Shown here piece by piece: positions 57,056 through 64,000 of a stretch of DNA of 64,000 bases. The DNA comes from Bacteroidota bacterium. GTDB lineage: Bacteria; Bacteroidota; Ignavibacteria; Ignavibacteriales; Ignavibacteriaceae. The notes beneath the pieces are model-generated. The model was not told the DNA's origin and did no database searches. It saw only the letters and a program-made list of their open reading frames with translations. The DNA lies in the NCBI GenBank assembly GCA_021815405.1, contig JAKAGV010000008.1, forward strand, positions 1 to 64,000, given 5' to 3'. Numbering within the stretch: the stretch's first letter is position 1; each line of letters opens with the position of its first letter. Both the position numbers and the translations under genes were made by a program.

Positions 57056-57454
57056 TTAAATTTTCCAGGGCCAATTTACACAGGATGCAATTTCCGGAAA
57101 AAGAACAATATCCGCCTTGCCTTTCAACACCAGAGTTGTAATATCATTCCCATGGAAAATATTTTTTGCCGAATCAAGAGTTTTTCCAGAAACAGAAACA
57201 TCATCGACAATTAAAATTTTTTTGCCTGAGATTTTAATTGATTTGTCATCTAGTAATTTTGGATTTTCATACCGGGGATGATTTTCATCATCCCGGTAAT
57301 TTATTTTGATTGTATTAAGTTCAACTCCAAGTTTGTATGCAATTAGACTTGCCGGAACTATTCCGCCAGTTGCAATACCAATTACAAAATCAAATTTTGG
57401 AATAATTATTTTATTTATTCTATCTCCAATTTCAATGAAGGATAAATCTACCAT
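57056..57454 (-). CDS. Phosphoribosyltransferase (type I fold)
   Basis: A 132-aa type I phosphoribosyltransferase. The PRPP loop is ILIVDDVSVSGKTL (~78-92), preceded by IGIATGGIVPASLIAYKLG with the flexible phosphate loop. The hood is small, giving a compact protein like COG2236 members. These join a base-like compound to ribose-5-phosphate from PRPP. Hypoxanthine/guanine-type activity is possible, but no base-recognition motif is decisive. It lies between a TonB receptor and an S-component-like transporter gene, so salvage of an imported base-containing compound is inferred. The ATG at 57454 leaves 12 bases after the preceding stop. Confidence 0.85.
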   Translation of the reverse strand: MVDLSFIEIGDRINKIIIPKFDFVIGIATGGIVPASLIAYKLGVELNTIKINYRDDENHPRYENPKLLDDKSIKISGKKILIVDDVSVSGKTLDSAKNIFHGNDITTLVLKGKADIVLFPEIASCVNWPWKI

Positions 57455-57466
57455 AACAAATTCGAT

Positions 57467-58006
57467 TTAATCCTTTTGGAATTTTTTAATTGTAAAATCG
57501 ACTGCAATCAGTAAAGCAACTCCTGGAAGTGCATTCAATAAAGATGTTAATAAGAATAATCCTGGCAGTGTGCCTGGAAGAATTGATGGTACAACCAGCA
57601 AGAGGACGAATGATACCGCGATACAAAAGATATAAGCAATTAAAGAGCTAACCGGAAGAGTGCTTTTAAATTTACCAAGTAGATTTAATCCGGCTACAAA
57701 GACAACTAACTGGATAATCATAATCGGGAGAAGAATTGCTTTTGGATTTCCGGTTATCGAAAAGTTGATTAACGGAGAAAAAAATGCTATAAGCAATCCG
57801 ACATGCAATTTATAAAATCTTACTGCAATCAACGGTGCAAAGAACATCGCTAATAATATTGCACCCATAGGTATTCCTTTTAATTCGGGAAGAAGATGAA
57901 CTAGAAACGGAAGCAGCACAGATAAGCTTAAAAGTAAAAGTGTTTCCTTAACCTGAAGTCTGGAAAAAATCTTCTCTTCAACAAGTATTGAATTTGAAAC
58001 CGACAT
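57467..58006 (-). CDS. Membrane protein, ECF S-component-like
   Basis: A 179-aa protein with five or six hydrophobic helices after an N-terminal polar ~30 residues. PELKGIPMGAILLAMFFAPLIAVRFYKL and NPKAILLPIMIIQLVVFVAGL have the pattern typical of S-components of energy-coupling-factor vitamin transporters, but the family call is from pattern only. The ATG at 58006 follows GGAGATTAT, so it is chosen over the start at 58054 that would add 16 residues. No ECF T-component or ATPases are in the window; S-components often share them from elsewhere. With the phosphoribosyltransferase and TonB receptor it may form an uptake-and-salvage route. Confidence 0.6.
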   Translation of the reverse strand: MSVSNSILVEEKIFSRLQVKETLLLLSLSVLLPFLVHLLPELKGIPMGAILLAMFFAPLIAVRFYKLHVGLLIAFFSPLINFSITGNPKAILLPIMIIQLVVFVAGLNLLGKFKSTLPVSSLIAYIFCIAVSFVLLLVVPSILPGTLPGLFLLTSLLNALPGVALLIAVDFTIKKFQKD

Positions 58007-58188
58007 ATAATCTCCATTTGGTTTAATAACAAAAATCAGAAATTTCAATTTCAAAAGTGAGGAGTAGAGATGAGAAAGTCAATTCATTTTAAAAAATAAT
58101 TATTATTTCCCATCCCGAGCTAAAACGTTGTATTACTACTTTCTTACAAAATAATTATCTTTCACGCGATGATTTCAATTAAAAATAA

Positions 58189-58860
58189 ATGACCAACAAC
58201 AGCACTAAAGTATTTCTATCCTTTGTAATAAGTCTGTTTTTCTTAAATAGTTGCAATGTCTTCTGCCAGAGATCAAAACTTGGAATTGAGGTTGATAAAT
58301 TAACCTGTTACATAGCCTCCAAACATTTTGCCGAGCTAAAATTTAAGATGGATGATCCTGCTCGAACGGATTCGATTTTTAAGGAAGCATTGATTATAAC
58401 TCATAATAATAATACCGAAGCACTTTTTGCTTTAATTTTTGCCGTACTACCATACAACAAAGTACCGATAAAGATACCGCTGCTGCCCATTGTTCTTAAA
58501 TATCCGCTTATATCGGCAGGCGATTCATTATACAATTTAAAAAATAAAAATCTGCCTAAGTATCTTTTCTTTACTTCACCGAAGGATAATTTTGGAGATA
58601 AGGACAAGCTCGCGCATTTCTTCGGTGCTGCGTTTTTATCTTACTCAGGAAATATTTTTGATTTATCTGATCTTATTGGTTATTTTGTGGAAGTTTTTGA
58701 GCAAGATTTTGTAGTTCAGTCTTCAATCGATCCGAGAGATTTACATGCAGATACTCTCGGAGATATCTTTGGAAGACTTCTAAAAAAGAACAAAGAGGTT
58801 TTACCTTCTCAAGTAATGCTGATGAAGACTTTATTTTATTGCAGATACAATCTCCCGTAG
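58189..58860 (+). CDS. Hypothetical lipoprotein or exported protein
   Basis: A 223-aa protein with an N-terminal hydrophobic stretch ending FFLNSCNVF, a plausible lipobox (Cys22). The C-terminal half carries DKLAHFFGAAFLSY and YFVEVFEQDF, then DLHADTLGDIFGRLL. This spacing of His, Glu and Asp recalls YfiM/VanZ-like membrane-associated proteins, but no family can be named with confidence. A hydrophobic middle (FALIFAVLPYNKVPIKIPLLPIVL) may touch membrane. It ends 8 bases before the sigma-54 response regulator, so the two are probably cotranscribed. Confidence 0.6.
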   Translation: MTNNSTKVFLSFVISLFFLNSCNVFCQRSKLGIEVDKLTCYIASKHFAELKFKMDDPARTDSIFKEALIITHNNNTEALFALIFAVLPYNKVPIKIPLLPIVLKYPLISAGDSLYNLKNKNLPKYLFFTSPKDNFGDKDKLAHFFGAAFLSYSGNIFDLSDLIGYFVEVFEQDFVVQSSIDPRDLHADTLGDIFGRLLKKNKEVLPSQVMLMKTLFYCRYNLP

Positions 58861-58868
58861 GATTTAGC

Positions 58869-60224
58869 ATGAACTCAATTTTAATTATAGACGACGAAAA
58901 AGAAATTTGTGAAAGTATAAAGATGATCCTCGAATATGAGGATTATCCGGTCGAATATTCAAACAGTTCCAAAGAAGGATTAGAAAAATTTTTCGAGGAT
59001 GAATTTGCCTGTCTTCTTCTTGATATCCAAATGCCGGAGATGAACGGTTTTGAAGTTCTTAAAAGAATAAAAGAAAGCAGCTCAAACTCTCCGGTAATTA
59101 TTATCTCTGCTCACGGAAGCATTGAGAACGCAATTAAAGCTACAAAACTCGGTGCTTTTGATTTCATCGAAAAGCCGATCGACCGAGATAAGCTTTTGAT
59201 CAGCGTAAGAAATGCAGTTGACCAATTCAAACTTCTTTCCGAAAATAAAGAAATAAAAAAAACTTTTCAGTCCGATGGTGAAATTCTCGGTTCTAGTAAA
59301 TCAATAAAAAATATTTTGGAAATAATAGACCGTGTTGCACCAATAGATACACGCGTACTGATCACCGGTGAAAACGGAACCGGTAAAGAACTAGTCGCAA
59401 GAGCAATTCACAATAAAAGTCTGCGTAAGGATAAGCCTTTCATCGAAGTAAATTGCGCCGCAATTCCGAACGAATTGATTGAATCGGAATTGTTCGGACA
59501 TGAGAAAGGTTCTTTTACCGGGGCAATCCAGCAAAGGATCGGAAAGTTTGAGCTTGCAAATAAAGGAACAATTTTTTTGGATGAAGTCGGCGACATGAGC
59601 CTTCAAGCCCAGGCAAAAGTTTTACGCGCAATTGAAGACGGGAAAATTGAACGGGTCGGCGGTACTAAAAAGATTGAAGTGGATGTAAGAATAATTTCTG
59701 CAACGAATAAAAATCTTAAAGAAGAAATTGAAAAGGGCAACTTTAGGGAAGATCTTTTCCACCGGCTTAATGTTATCCCGATTCAGATTCCGCCACTGCG
59801 GGAAAGAATTGAAGACATCCAGATTCTTATTAGCCATTTTGCAAATGACATTACTTCCCGGCATAAGAAGACAACCGTAAAGTTTTCGGAAGATGCAGTA
59901 AAGTTCTTGCAGTCATTCCCTTGGACCGGCAACGTTAGAGAGCTTCGCAATGCGATTGAAAGAATAATTATTTTAATTGATAAAAAAGAAATTGCAAAAA
60001 AAGATATTGAGTTCTTATTTACTTCAGGAAAAACTTCAATCGGTGACATTATCGATACAAGCAATTCATTCCAGGAGTTTAAAGACAAAGCCGAAAAAGC
60101 TTTTATCATCAAGCAGCTAAAGGCAAACGACTGGAACATCAGCAAGACGGCTGAGGTACTTGATATTCAGCGCAGCCATTTATATAATAAGATGAAGAAA
60201 TTCGGAATAGAGAAGGAAGATTAA
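58869..60224 (+). CDS. Sigma-54-dependent NtrC-family response regulator
   Basis: A 451-aa activator. The receiver domain has the D8-D9 pocket, D52 phospho-acceptor (LDIQMPEMNG) and K102 (EKPID). The AAA+ domain has Walker A GENGTGKE (167-174), the sigma-54-contact loop GSFTGA (214-219, where most relatives have GAFTGA), Walker B GTIFLDE (~233-239) and the phrase NVRELRN. A Fis-type helix-turn-helix closes it (WNISKTAEVLDIQRSHLYNKM). The ATG at 58869 follows GTAGGATTTAGC; the in-frame TTG at 58839 is unlikely. It requires sigma-54 and a cognate histidine kinase; neither is adjacent. It stops two bases before the HIT gene. Confidence 0.94.
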   Translation: MNSILIIDDEKEICESIKMILEYEDYPVEYSNSSKEGLEKFFEDEFACLLLDIQMPEMNGFEVLKRIKESSSNSPVIIISAHGSIENAIKATKLGAFDFIEKPIDRDKLLISVRNAVDQFKLLSENKEIKKTFQSDGEILGSSKSIKNILEIIDRVAPIDTRVLITGENGTGKELVARAIHNKSLRKDKPFIEVNCAAIPNELIESELFGHEKGSFTGAIQQRIGKFELANKGTIFLDEVGDMSLQAQAKVLRAIEDGKIERVGGTKKIEVDVRIISATNKNLKEEIEKGNFREDLFHRLNVIPIQIPPLRERIEDIQILISHFANDITSRHKKTTVKFSEDAVKFLQSFPWTGNVRELRNAIERIIILIDKKEIAKKDIEFLFTSGKTSIGDIIDTSNSFQEFKDKAEKAFIIKQLKANDWNISKTAEVLDIQRSHLYNKMKKFGIEKED

Positions 60225-60226
60225 TT

Positions 60227-60574
60227 ATGGCAGATACAATCTTTTCCAAAATAATTAAGCGCGAAATTCCCGCGGACATTGTTTACGAGAATGACAGCGT
60301 TCTCGCCTTTAGAGATATCAACCCGCAGGCGCCTGTACATATTCTAATTATTCCAAAAGTTGAAATCCCTAAAGTAACCGAAATTGAAGGCAAGAAGCAC
60401 GCACAGCTTCTCGGCGAATTATTTGATGCCGCAAACAAACTTGCCAAAGAAATGAAGATAGACAAAGACGGCTTTAGATTGGTCTTCAATTGCGGAGATA
60501 ACGCCGGACAGGAAGTTTACCATCTCCACATGCATTTGCTTGGCGGAAGGAAGATGACCTGGCCTCCGGGATGA
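60227..60574 (+). CDS. HIT-family nucleotide hydrolase (HinT-like)
   Basis: A 115-aa histidine-triad protein that hydrolyses AMP-lysine or AMP-phosphoramidate type bonds. TIFSKIIKREIPADIVYE is the typical start, PQAPVHILIIPK the core strand, and the histidine triad is H-L-H-M-H (HLHMHLLGG, ~100-108). The end, RKMTWPPG, is the usual HinT C-terminus and contacts the nucleotide site in relatives. The start is an ATG at 60227, two bases after the regulator stop, so it is on the same transcript. Confidence 0.95.
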   Translation: MADTIFSKIIKREIPADIVYENDSVLAFRDINPQAPVHILIIPKVEIPKVTEIEGKKHAQLLGELFDAANKLAKEMKIDKDGFRLVFNCGDNAGQEVYHLHMHLLGGRKMTWPPG

Positions 60575-60969
60575 GGTTGCTCATAATTTATTATTAATGC
60601 ATTATTATCATCTGTCGAATACTAATCGTATTCTTTTGCTCGAATGAATATCCGATTTGGAGTAAGAGCAAGGTTAAGATTACGATAAAGGGCAAAAATT
60701 GACAGCTTAACATGAGTAAGTGAAAAATAATCTCTGACAACAGAAAGTCTCATTACATTAAAGATAAAAAATTTTCATTTGAGAAAAGTGCTTTTATAAA
60801 TGAACATTCCTAATTTGTCATTTTTCAAAATGCTTTTGTTATTCATAAAAGCGGTATTTTAAATTGAAATAGTAGTATTTCAATTTGAAAAAGTGGAATT
60901 TTGAATGAAAAGTGATAATATTAAAATTCCAATACCAATAACGAATTATTCACATTCCAGCTAAAGATA
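60575..60969. other. Intergenic region with inverted repeat and possible repeat remnant
   Basis: A 395-base region with no convincing gene, between the HIT gene (plus) and the TonB receptor that ends at 60970 (minus). It holds a perfect hairpin at 60861-60886 (listed separately). It also has imperfect inverted sequences TAATCGTATTCTTTTGCTCGAA (60624-60645) and GAGTAAGAGCAAGG followed by TTAAGATTACGAT (60661-60687). The gene ends converge here, so terminators are expected. Confidence 0.5.
60861..60886. terminator. AT-rich hairpin, terminator-like
   Basis: AAATTGAAAT (60861-60870) is the exact reverse complement of ATTTCAATTT (60877-60886), with a six-base loop AGTAGT. It lies between converging gene ends, so it could act as a bidirectional terminator. 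The low GC of the stem makes it weak. Confidence 0.4.
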
Positions 60970-62841
60970 TTATTCACCAATATTAAGTCTTATCCCCGCA
61001 GTTATCCATCTTCCCGGTAGAGGTACGCCGCTGACTTCATAATAAGATTTGTTTAAAAGATTTGTCGCTTTCAAAAATATTTTCCATCCATTAAAGCTCC
61101 GGAAAAGCTGTGTATCGACAAGAAAATTATCTTCGGCATTAACGCGGCTTTCATAGCGCAGTTCCCAGTTTTGCTGTATACCTGCCCACCAGTTATTTTC
61201 AATATTTATAATTAACTGATGACGGAGATATTGAAGCAGATACTGAGATTGAAATTCATTTGCAACTCTGCTGGAATTTAAATAAGTGTAATCTATACCA
61301 ACTCGATAAACCGGGAAATTATTTATCAAATCCGACGGATTTATTTCAAAGTCTAATTCCAAACCGGCAGTATTTATATTAGTAATGTTTTGCGCAGTCC
61401 ACGGCTGGGAATCATTTGATCTTACCCAATCAATCAAGTTCTTCCCCTGCTTATAAAATACGCTTGCTCTTGCAGTGTATGAATGATGCAATGAATTAAT
61501 TCCAAGTTCGTAATCCACAGTTTCTTCTGTCCGTAAATTTGGATTTCCAACACTCGCCGGAGAAGAATAATATAGTTCTGTATATGTTGGGATCCGGAAT
61601 GCTTCACCTACTGAGCCGAATAGCCTAACATTCTTTGCAATGTTGTATCCAAGATTTATACCCGGCCAAATCTTCCAGCCGATGTCGGAATAATCATAGG
61701 CATAGGCATCTGCAATGACGGTAAAATTATCAATCGGAGAAATTTTCTGCTCGGCGAAAATTCCTTTTTTAACTCTCGAATGATTTCCGAGATTGTTGCT
61801 TACAATCTTATCTGTGTTATATTCACCTCCAAAAGAAGTAATGCCGATTTCGGTTGCAACGGAAGCCTGAACTTCAGCACCGTAAACATCTGTGTGGTGA
61901 TTGTTTTCGTAAAACGAAGGATCAGTGTAATCGAGGATATAATTATCGTCGTTATGGCGCCAATATAACTTTGGAGAAATCTGAAAGGATTGGGTTCCAA
62001 AATTGCCATTTAAATCAAAAAGTTTTGTAGTTGTATGTTCCCATTGATTAGGGAAAAATGTTGAGTAAAAACTATTTGCACCAAACTTTTTATCGTTATA
62101 ACCGAACAGCAAATTTATATTGCTGTTGCTGCTGGTAATGGATGCACCGTATGTGAAATCGGTTATGTCAAATTCAGTGTTGTGCATGTAACCATCAGAC
62201 TTCTGCCTTAAAAAAGAAATATGATTACTAAATATGCCAATCGGCATTGAAGCATGAATTAAACCGTCATAATATCCATTCTGTCCCCCGCTTGCTTCAA
62301 GAGAAAGTGACTTGGTACTACCCTTCTTTGTAATGATATTTATAATTCCACTGAATGCATTTGCACCATAAACACTTGAACCGGGACTTTTTAGGATTTC
62401 TATTCTCTGTATGTCATCCAAAGTTACAGGTAAATTTAAATTATGATGACCTGTCTGAGGATCACTCATGGGAACGCCATCAATCATAATTAAAGTTTCT
62501 TCGAAAGTGCCGCCTCTGATACTTACATCCCCTTGAACGCCGTCAACTCCGCGCTGTTCGAAATCAACTCCCCCAGTATATTGAAGCAAACCCTGAACGC
62601 TGTTTACCGGCGCATCTTTAATTTCTTGCGGACCAATTACAATAACATCACTTGTTAAGTCAGACAAAGTCATTGGAGTTCTGCTTGCCGTGACTATTAC
62701 ATCGTTCAACTGATATTCCGGCAAGACTTGTGCTTTAGTAAAAGCATTCGAATAAAAAAGTATAAGGATAAATAAATAAAAGAATTTTATCTTGAAAGAA
62801 TTAGAATTGAGAAAAGACTTTTTAGGTAACCGACTAATCAT
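60970..62841 (-). CDS. TonB-dependent receptor (BtuB/CirA-like)
   Basis: A receptor of 623 aa. The signal peptide is FFYLFILILFYSNAFTKA. The plug begins QLNDVIVTASRTPMTLSD (~48) and includes MIDGVPMSDPQTGHHN and GSSVYGANAFSGIINI. The barrel ends in a C-terminal strand (WITAGIRLNIGE). Start at the ATG 62841; the in-frame TTG at 62877 would add a polar extension before the signal. There is no SusD partner or transporter gene alongside and no riboswitch motif in the ~150 bases upstream, so the ligand stays open (vitamin, siderophore or small glycan). Confidence 0.87.
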   Translation of the reverse strand: MISRLPKKSFLNSNSFKIKFFYLFILILFYSNAFTKAQVLPEYQLNDVIVTASRTPMTLSDLTSDVIVIGPQEIKDAPVNSVQGLLQYTGGVDFEQRGVDGVQGDVSIRGGTFEETLIMIDGVPMSDPQTGHHNLNLPVTLDDIQRIEILKSPGSSVYGANAFSGIINIITKKGSTKSLSLEASGGQNGYYDGLIHASMPIGIFSNHISFLRQKSDGYMHNTEFDITDFTYGASITSSNSNINLLFGYNDKKFGANSFYSTFFPNQWEHTTTKLFDLNGNFGTQSFQISPKLYWRHNDDNYILDYTDPSFYENNHHTDVYGAEVQASVATEIGITSFGGEYNTDKIVSNNLGNHSRVKKGIFAEQKISPIDNFTVIADAYAYDYSDIGWKIWPGINLGYNIAKNVRLFGSVGEAFRIPTYTELYYSSPASVGNPNLRTEETVDYELGINSLHHSYTARASVFYKQGKNLIDWVRSNDSQPWTAQNITNINTAGLELDFEINPSDLINNFPVYRVGIDYTYLNSSRVANEFQSQYLLQYLRHQLIINIENNWWAGIQQNWELRYESRVNAEDNFLVDTQLFRSFNGWKIFLKATNLLNKSYYEVSGVPLPGRWITAGIRLNIGE

Positions 62842-62994
62842 ATTGTTAGTAATCTTTGTTGAATAGATTCCCAACAATAAACATAACTTTTTATCGGTTA
62901 TGCGATCTGGCTAACAAAATTTTAAATATAATATTACTGTAAGCTAAGATTTGTAAATGTATCTAACTTAAGGAATAAAAATACATAAGATTAA

Positions 62995-64000
62995 TTACAT
63001 TTGAAGAGTAAATATCCTATCCAAAGAATCCATCATCTTCTCACGGAATATCGGTTTCGAAATAAAATCCGTGAAGCCGGTGGCGATAAACTTTTCTTTA
63101 TCTCCAGGAAGCACATAAGCCGTTACAGCAATGATAGGAATGTTTTCATAATTCGGCATTTTGTGAATTATCTTAAGCGCATCAAGACCGTTGTATTCTC
63201 CCTGAAGATTTATGTCCATGACGATAAAATCAAAATGATCACTATCAAGTAATGGTAAGGCTTCTTCAAAACTGACTGCAAACTTAATTTCCTTAAGCTC
63301 TTTCATCTGAACTTTAAAAAGAATTTGAGAATCAACTTGGTCTTCAATATATAGGCAGGATAATGATGAAATGTTTAATCGTTCATTTGTTGAAGCAGTC
63401 AACTTAACATTTACAGGCGGCTGAGTATCTTCTAAATTATTTGATTCCTTTTCTTCAAAATTTAAAGGTGCAGACTCTTCAGTTATTTTTGCTTCTATTG
63501 GTTCGAAATCATCTTTCAGATCCTCCATACTATTTTCTTTGACTTGCTCAAAGTCCATAGTATTTAATTTGGTTTCTTCCGGAATTACTTCTTCAGGCTC
63601 TTCTTCCTTTACTAATGAAGTGATGTCTATGGGGAAAAGGAAACCATAATCCATTTTTTCGTTTGATTGAATAAAAACCTGGAACTTACCTTTTAAAATA
63701 GACAGCAGGTTTCTTATTAAGCGTAAGGTCAGTTTGGAAATTCCGTAATTTTTTGAAACAGCATCATTTTCTTGTTCAAATATTGCTTTCAAACTATCAA
63801 GCAAATATTTAGAAACACCAGAATAATTATCTTTGCAGGAAATGATAAAAGTTCCGTCATCATTTTGATAGGCAGAAAAATAAATTTTCTTCTCTTTATT
63901 TAATTGAATAACCGTCCTCATTACCAGAGAAACCAGATTCTGGAATTTCTGTTTATCGGAATTAAATTTAAGTGATGATGAGATTTTCCCATAAGCGAAC
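62995..64000 (-). CDS. Hybrid histidine kinase, partial (C-terminal part)
   Basis: The gene runs off the right edge: the frame stays open through 64000 (reading GKISSSLKFNSDKQKFQN upstream of the internal ATG at 63921, which is not the start). The visible part has an ATPase-like segment with DNYSGVSKYLLDSL where the G1 box belongs and NYGISKLTLRLI where G2 should be. An acidic linker rich in Glu follows. The receiver domain has the acidic pocket in IEDQVD, the phospho-acceptor in MDINLQG, and the Lys in FISKPI. Both ATP boxes are degenerate, so kinase activity is doubtful. The N-terminal sensor is outside the window. Confidence 0.8.
   Translation of the reverse strand, partial: FAYGKISSSLKFNSDKQKFQNLVSLVMRTVIQLNKEKKIYFSAYQNDDGTFIISCKDNYSGVSKYLLDSLKAIFEQENDAVSKNYGISKLTLRLIRNLLSILKGKFQVFIQSNEKMDYGFLFPIDITSLVKEEEPEEVIPEETKLNTMDFEQVKENSMEDLKDDFEPIEAKITEESAPLNFEEKESNNLEDTQPPVNVKLTASTNERLNISSLSCLYIEDQVDSQILFKVQMKELKEIKFAVSFEEALPLLDSDHFDFIVMDINLQGEYNGLDALKIIHKMPNYENIPIIAVTAYVLPGDKEKFIATGFTDFISKPIFREKMMDSLDRIFTLQM

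Noticed and set aside
58839-58868. TTG start of the sigma-54 regulator, overlapping the preceding gene
   Set aside because: It would add ten residues before the receiver domain; the ATG at 58869 has AGGAT upstream and begins at the family's normal position.
62842-62994. Cobalamin riboswitch upstream of the TonB receptors
   Set aside because: No B12-box-like GCCACTG sequence or long leader structure was seen before either BtuB-like gene; the leaders are short and AT-rich.
1-64000. tRNA, rRNA, CRISPR or prophage features
   Set aside because: Read by eye, no tRNA T-loop pattern with matching acceptor stem, no rRNA conserved blocks, no regularly spaced repeats and no phage or integrase genes were found.

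Overview
The window looks like a low-GC chromosome of the Bacteroidetes/Chlorobi-Ignavibacteria group, probably Ignavibacteriales-like. The reasons are AT-rich DNA, TonB-dependent receptors, a PorV/PorQ-family barrel, secreted proteins with type IX secretion (T9SS) C-terminal domains (NYPNPFNP ... GxYxYxL ... K-L-L-K pattern), and a promoter matching both TTGACA/TATATT and the Bacteroidetes TAnnTTTG form. This placement is inferred from gene content; there is no rRNA or other phylogenetic marker in the window. No tRNA, rRNA, CRISPR array, prophage or insertion sequence was seen.

Region 1 (1-1,376): a non-coding stretch with nested hairpins, a single-domain response regulator, and two tiny tandem single-pass membrane proteins that resemble each other. 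Region 2 (1,377-30,197): an almost continuous minus-strand locus of 16 genes that appears devoted to uptake and breakdown of beta-mannosides. Read in the direction of transcription it holds a LacI-type regulator with its own promoter and a 16-bp palindromic operator, a zinc alcohol dehydrogenase, a T9SS cargo with a duplicated carbohydrate-binding-like unit, a hairpin, then a TonB receptor, a 1,103-aa secreted protein, a PorV-like barrel and a parvulin-like protein. These are followed by a sugar ABC importer (binding lipoprotein plus two permeases, no ATPase), two GH130 enzymes, two secreted proteins of unrecognised family, a GH2 beta-mannosidase and a glycosidase-like lipoprotein. The logic is: bind polymer at the surface, cross the outer membrane through the TonB receptor, trim in the periplasm, import by ABC transporter, then split by GH130 and GH2 enzymes. 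There is no SusD, so the 1,103-aa protein/PorV-like/parvulin trio may replace it.

Region 3 (30,198-38,912): two tandem M1-family metallopeptidases, a hybrid sensor kinase with three receiver domains and a weak ATPase N-box, glutamyl-tRNA synthetase, and a 126-bp nested inverted-repeat element. Region 4 (38,937-45,280): a YciI-like protein, a PhnD-PhnC-PhnE type ABC transporter, a four-helix-bundle DUF2383-like protein, RuvB, and a DUF1624-type membrane acyltransferase.

Region 5 (45,616-55,056): plus-strand genes for a NatA/NatB-like exporter, a PrsW-like membrane protease, a degenerate GT-A protein, NadD, an NAD-dependent sugar epimerase, MeaB, an acyl-CoA dehydrogenase and a biotin-dependent carboxyltransferase. 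The last three point to branched-chain amino acid or propionate metabolism. Region 6 (55,140-64,000): a minus-strand TonB receptor/phosphoribosyltransferase/S-component-like membrane protein cluster, a small lipoprotein, a sigma-54 response regulator, a HIT protein, another TonB receptor, and a hybrid kinase cut by the window edge.

Several apparent starts are TTG codons lying upstream of a better ATG; these were moved where a ribosome binding site or signal peptide argued for it.
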